Source of the DNA: Actinomycetes bacterium
GTDB taxonomy: Bacteria; Actinomycetota; Actinomycetes; Actinomycetales; Cellulomonadaceae
DNA: 16,037 nucleotides
NCBI GenBank assembly: GCA_023412515.1
Contig: JAEYNO010000421.1
Coordinates: forward strand, 1-16,037
Direction: 5' to 3'
Below the pieces are notes generated by a model. That model did no database searches and was not told the DNA's origin. It saw only the letters and a list, made by a program, of their open reading frames with translations. Made by a program: the position numbers and the translations under genes. Positions 14,001 through 16,037 of the stretch are shown piece by piece; within the stretch, counting starts at the first letter, position 1, and every line of letters starts with the position of its first letter.

Positions 14001-15399
14001 CACCGGGACGGGAGTCCACCGTCGCGTCGGAGACCTTCTCCACCGCGAGGCACCCCGCCCCGAACGAGATCTCACCGGTTCCCTGGTCGATCGGAGTGAA
14101 GGCCCAGTCCTCGATCACACGGTTGTTGCCCCAGGAGTTCACCGCGAACTGCCACCCGTGAACGCCGCCGGTGCTGTCGACCCCCTCGGTCCCGTCGAGC
14201 TGCGGCGTCGTGTTCTCACGCGCTCCCGTGAGCTGGGTGTCGTCCCAGAAGACGGTCGGGTCCGGGCTGCCGGGCCCGTTGAGGCGCAGGACCTCGACGC
14301 CTCCGCTGCGGCCCTCGACGTCGTCCTGGACGATGTGGACCTCACCGACCTTGTCGTAGTAGATCCGTGCACGCATGACCGAGCAGTCGGCGATGGGGTC
14401 TCCCTGCCCGTCGACGCCGTCGAAGTCGTACGAGTACGTCCCTGAGCCGTCGGCATACTGCTGGACGCGCCGGTCGCGGGGTCCGTCGTAGGAGCCGTCA
14501 CCGTCGACGTCGACCTCGAGCCAGTACGCGCCCGTGAACCGGGGCGTGACGCTCCACGTGAAGCGTCCGGCGGCGCTGCCCGTGGTCGCCGCGGTGAACT
14601 GCAGGTCCTGCACGGCGAGATCCTGGGTCTCGACCGGCGCCGGCTTGACGGGGACCTGCCTGTCGCCGAGCCTCGCCGAGGCCGGAAGGTCGTCGGCGGG
14701 CAGGTCGAAGAAGATCCGGTACCCGTCGCCGCACTCGGGGATCACGTCCCACCCGTTGTCGCCGCCGTCGCTCTGCTTGGACTGGTAAGAAGGCAGGCAC
14801 TGGCCCTTCACGACCGGATTGCCGATCGCGTCGGCCCGGATGCGCGACTCGACACCGTTGTATCCGCTGAAGGTCACCTGATACAGATAACCGGTGTCGT
14901 TCAGCACCCAGTACGTGAGATCAGCCGCACTGCTTTGAAAAGTACCGTAGAGGCTCGACCACACCCGACCGGTGATGTCCTCGCCGGACGCGCTGCGTGC
15001 GACCACCTCCCAGGGTCGCATCGTCGGCGCGCTGTTGATCTCACCGACGTCGACCTGCCACACGCCGTCCTCGGTCGCCGGTCCGTAGATCCCGCCCCCT
15101 GCGGACGGCGCCGCCTCCTCGTCCTGGTCGAGGACCGTTCCGAGCCCCGGCGAGCTCGCGTACAGGAACTCCCCCTGTCTCAGGAAGACGAAGAACGGGT
15201 TCGAGGCGCCGTTGATGGTGCTGGACTCGGCGCGCGCCCACGGCGGTGAGACCGTCATCGAGAAGGCGGAGGCGATGAGAGCGATGAGGACGACGAGCGC
15301 GGTCCGGCGGCGGTCCGGCACGGACCGTCGGAGGTGGTGGCCGCTCGCGGGACCGCGTGTCCGGACGGTGGCGACCGGGCGCGGGAAATGACGGTTCAC
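11008..15399 (-). CDS. LPFTG-anchored surface protein with seven DUF11-type repeats
   Basis: A 1463-aa protein, exported and anchored to the cell wall by sortase. The signal peptide has a long basic start (residues 1-33), hydrophobic core TALVVLIALIASAFSMTV, and an AxA-type site near WARA (after residue 57). Residues 58-450 form a globular N-terminal region of unknown family with a DxDxDG loop (DVDGDGSYDG, 297-306) suited to calcium. Seven DUF11/TIGR01451-type repeats follow (451 to 1396), then a Pro-rich stalk, LPFTG (1415-1419), a membrane helix (about 1421-1443) and a basic tail RRRGGRR. Each repeat has a Lys-Asp-Asn triad and a Cys pair. The GTG at 15399 is chosen because GGGGAG lies 7 nt upstream and the signal peptide starts there. 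Repeat 6 contains a suspicious all-G/C tract. The likely role is adhesion or an extended surface stalk. No sortase gene is in the window. Confidence 0.9.
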   Translation of the reverse strand: MNRHFPRPVATVRTRGPASGHHLRRSVPDRRRTALVVLIALIASAFSMTVSPPWARAESSTINGASNPFFVFLRQGEFLYASSPGLGTVLDQDEEAAPSAGGGIYGPATEDGVWQVDVGEINSAPTMRPWEVVARSASGEDITGRVWSSLYGTFQSSAADLTYWVLNDTGYLYQVTFSGYNGVESRIRADAIGNPVVKGQCLPSYQSKQSDGGDNGWDVIPECGDGYRIFFDLPADDLPASARLGDRQVPVKPAPVETQDLAVQDLQFTAATTGSAAGRFTWSVTPRFTGAYWLEVDVDGDGSYDGPRDRRVQQYADGSGTYSYDFDGVDGQGDPIADCSVMRARIYYDKVGEVHIVQDDVEGRSGGVEVLRLNGPGSPDPTVFWDDTQLTGARENTTPQLDGTEGVDSTGGVHGWQFAVNSWGNNRVIEDWAFTPIDQGTGEISFGAGCLAVEKVSDATVDSRPGDTVTYTVRATNTGAADFTPETPAVVRDDLTDVLDDATYNADATSTRPGALAYAEPVLSWTGPLASGESVDLTYTVTLGPDGDGRVRNVAWVPRDPDDPQTPVCDPPQDGTDTVTGEPCAEHEQMLPRLRIDKSADRSTLPAVGDPVRYTVTVTNDGPGAFTAQAPASFVDDLTDVLDAATFGQDAEASTGEVSYEAPRLSWQGALDAGESATVTYTAIYRGDGDHDLRNVACVPAEQTVPGAAPCDVVQVPGSGLTAWKQVSSSDDPAVAGSVLTYTLYFANDGEAAAVVDHVDLLDHVTDDADVTAEPVSDDGLTVGRDGDRITITGSVPPGETSTVSYQVTVRPDGERGDDVAANFLVPNDPDDPPVAPPDPVCRPDDVDRPDCTVTPIGRLLVGKAVSADTAPVGTGTVLTYTLTFDNQGAGPARVDHTDLLADVLDDADLTTDPTASDDALSVSAVTGDAFTTTGELAAGQTVVVTYQVTVRDEAGRGNSSADNFLIPTGQEPPATCTDGDATCTVTPLPRVAVVKSSDPAPGAGVQAGQEVRYTLTFTNTGRALGAVDVTDDLAAVLDDADLTGAPVSSDPALLTSDGADGTVRVTGALAPDQTVTVGYTVTVRPDGERGDDRLRNVVVPTGTEPPTTCEPGWCTEHPVGALDVWKRGAPPPRGARPPGGPPLRPGDTATYTLHFASTGTAPVAVDREDVLGGVLDDADVTGQPVASGGSLSVGAVADGRFRVTGELDPGEDATVAYQVTVRPDGQRGDDRLENFLVPAGEDPPAGRCVPVDPERPDCTVNHVSDVTVEKSSDPESGTRVAPGQEVSYTITFVNRSADPQAAPAAVDHTDDMSGVLDDAVLVAGPTVSGEDLSATTGEGSIRITGTVAPGEVRTVTYTVQVKPYDQQGDHRLANVVAPTGEEPVCAEGSPLCTWHESHEPPVPPAPPAGPRGWLPFTGAQVTSVVVAVLALLGLGGAAVLVGRRRGGRRDGVGREVSIDDLM
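11143..11157 (-). other. LPFTG sortase signal
   Basis: Encodes L-P-F-T-G at residues 1415-1419, followed by a hydrophobic helix and an Arg-rich tail. This is the classic three-part cell-wall sorting signal: sortase cleaves between T and G and joins T to the wall precursor. Confidence 0.9.
11212..14049 (-). repeat. Seven tandem DUF11-type repeats, about 125-144 aa each
   Basis: Approximate repeats by residue: R1 451-592, R2 593-717, R3 718-857, R4 858-989, R5 990-1120, R6 1121-1264, R7 1265-1396. Each runs: Lys near the start, a P-G-x-x-V-x-Y-T strand, a V-D-x-x-D-x-L-x-x-V-L-D-D-A-type segment, a G-x-x-V-T-Y-x-V-T-V strand, N-(V/F)-x-x-P, and a closing Cys pair. R3-R7 are closest to one another and share R-P-D-G-(E/Q)-R-G-D-D or similar; R1 and R2 are more divergent and share L-S-W-x-G-x-L. 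The DNA repeats are degenerate, so recent slippage between whole repeats is not apparent. Confidence 0.88.
11970..12017. repeat. 48-bp tract of pure G and C runs inside repeat 6
   Basis: On the plus strand the tract reads as runs of 8G, 5C, 7G, 1C, 3G, 6C, 12G, 6C, with no A or T. It contains GGGGGGCCCCCC-like palindromes and four G-runs able to form a quadruplex. It encodes residues 1128-1143 (Arg/Gly/Ala/Pro only), where the other repeats have an S-S-D-P-type linker. Compared with repeat 5 it adds seven residues yet keeps the frame. It could be a sequencing or assembly artefact, or a genuine slippery tract. Confidence 0.85.
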
Positions 15400-15626
15400 G
15401 AGAGATCTCCCCTGTCTTAACCATTGATCCGCATGCAGCACGCTGCGGCGCGGCGCCGACCAGACCACGCTTTCCCAGACGGGACGAGAACCTCTGCGCG
15501 GCGGAGGCCCGGCTCGGTCGACGTGCTTCTACAGATACGCGAGGAGCGCTCACCACAACAGGCTGAAGTCACCGCAGAACACCGATTTGGTACGCGGTCT
15601 GGTACGTCGTGCGTACGCCGCGGGTG
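15400..15626. promoter_or_regulatory. Intergenic region upstream of the surface-protein gene
   Basis: This 227-bp gap between two minus-strand genes is less GC-rich than the coding DNA. Next to the surface-protein start lies its ribosome site GGGGAG (15412-15407). A tentative promoter on the minus strand pairs GTTGTG (15559-15554) with TATCTG (15537-15532) at 16 bp spacing, which would give a leader of about 125 nt. Two copies of TGGTACG (15588-15594 and 15600-15606) start 12 bp apart and could be a direct-repeat binding site. I see no clear terminator for the upstream hydrolase and no small gene that I can support. Confidence 0.3.
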
Positions 15627-16037
15627 TCACGCCCAGCCGTGCGCCGCGGCGAGCGCCGAGAGACGTCGGCCCACGACAGAGTCGGCCTGTGCGACACCCG
15701 GCTCGCAGTTGACCAGCACCGCTGCCGCGCCGCGCGAGCGTGGGTACCAGCGGACCTGCCCCTGGAAACCGAGGCCCCAGCCCTGCGTCATCACGCAGGG
15801 CCGCTCGGCGTCGCCGAGCAGGAACGTGCCCGGACCCGCGCCGACGTCGTCGGGGTCGTGGCGCAGCACCGCGCCCTGCATGCGGTCGAGCAGCACGCCG
15901 TCGCCGCCCGCGAGCGCACGTCCGAGGTCGGCCAGCAGCACGGCGACGTCGGCCGGCGACGACCACAGGCTCGAGGCGGCGAGACCCGCGTAGTGCGCGC
16001 GCCCGCCCGCCACGCGCGTGCCGTCGGCGTGGTGGCC
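15627..16037 (-). CDS. Serine hydrolase / beta-lactamase-like protein, C-terminal part only
   Basis: The open frame runs from the window edge to a stop at 15627-15629, giving the last 136 residues; the start and the catalytic SxxK and YxN motifs lie outside the window. The visible part resembles the C-terminal half of class C beta-lactamase-related hydrolases: AHYAGLAASSLWSSPADVAV (G-L-x-x-S-x-x-D-x-A region), then MQGAVLRHDP, QGWGLGFQGQVRWYPRSRG and AAAVLVNCEPG, ending AAAHGWA. Such proteins are often esterases, DD-peptidase-like enzymes or of unknown substrate. A GTG at 16013 lies within the frame but is not taken as the start because homologous-looking sequence continues beyond it. Confidence is limited by the missing catalytic half. 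Confidence 0.65.
   Translation of the reverse strand, partial: GHHADGTRVAGGRAHYAGLAASSLWSSPADVAVLLADLGRALAGGDGVLLDRMQGAVLRHDPDDVGAGPGTFLLGDAERPCVMTQGWGLGFQGQVRWYPRSRGAAAVLVNCEPGVAQADSVVGRRLSALAAAHGWA

Noticed and set aside
11212..14049. Regularly spaced similar segments that could suggest a CRISPR-like array
   Set aside because: The period is about 390 bp, the copies are degenerate and all in one reading frame; they are protein repeats.
10891..14445. Very long plus-strand open frame opposite the surface-protein gene
   Set aside because: Its translation is Arg/Val/Gly-rich with no domain, and the minus strand has an unmistakable signal peptide, repeats and LPFTG. It is a high-GC shadow frame.
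15588..15606. TGGTACG direct repeat as a mobile-element footprint
   Set aside because: Only 7 bp, no terminal inverted repeats and no element between the copies; kept only as a possible binding site in the intergenic entry.

Overview
The window is very GC-rich, uses GTG and TTG starts freely, and has the codon bias, leaderless genes, F420-type enzymes and LPxTG-anchored surface protein of a high-GC actinobacterium. Cellulomonas or a relative is my best guess from gene style; no rRNA or other marker in the window proves it. I see no tRNA, rRNA, CRISPR array, transposase or phage gene.

Layout. 112-1182 (-) encodes an ECF sigma factor with a C-terminal SnoaL-like domain, divergent from a small VOC/glyoxalase-fold protein (1291-1692, +), followed by a Nudix hydrolase (1743-2261, +). 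A strong hairpin separates these from the convergent ppc gene for phosphoenolpyruvate carboxylase (2405-5080, -). Divergent from ppc is a 145-aa protein of unknown function (5200-5637, +). Next comes a divergent pair: an F420/NADP-type reductase (5676-6290, -) and a MarR regulator (6372-6872, +), sharing an 81-bp control region with two inverted repeats on recognisable promoter elements. A DinB-like protein (6973-7731, +) and a PPOX-class F420-type oxidoreductase (7776-8180, +) follow.

The right half looks different. A large LAL-type LuxR regulator (8237-10831, -; TTG start set by an AGGAGG ribosome site) lies downstream of a 1463-aa secreted, LPFTG-anchored surface protein (11008-15399, -) with seven DUF11-type repeats. 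Every repeat carries a Lys-Asp-Asn triad in fixed order and ends in a pair of cysteines. The sixth repeat is interrupted by a 48-bp tract made only of G and C runs, which is either an assembly artefact or a contingency-type sequence. The window ends inside a serine-hydrolase/beta-lactamase-like gene (15627 to beyond 16037, -).

How the genes work together. Most of the left half is independent housekeeping, stress and regulatory genes, each with its own promoter. Seven starts have an A-N3-T type -10 box ending 6-7 nt before the start codon, which implies leaderless transcripts; the other four assessable genes have Shine-Dalgarno sites. The clearest local circuit is the MarR regulator with the divergent reductase. 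The surface protein and the neighbouring LAL regulator may form a second one, but that is inference from position only.
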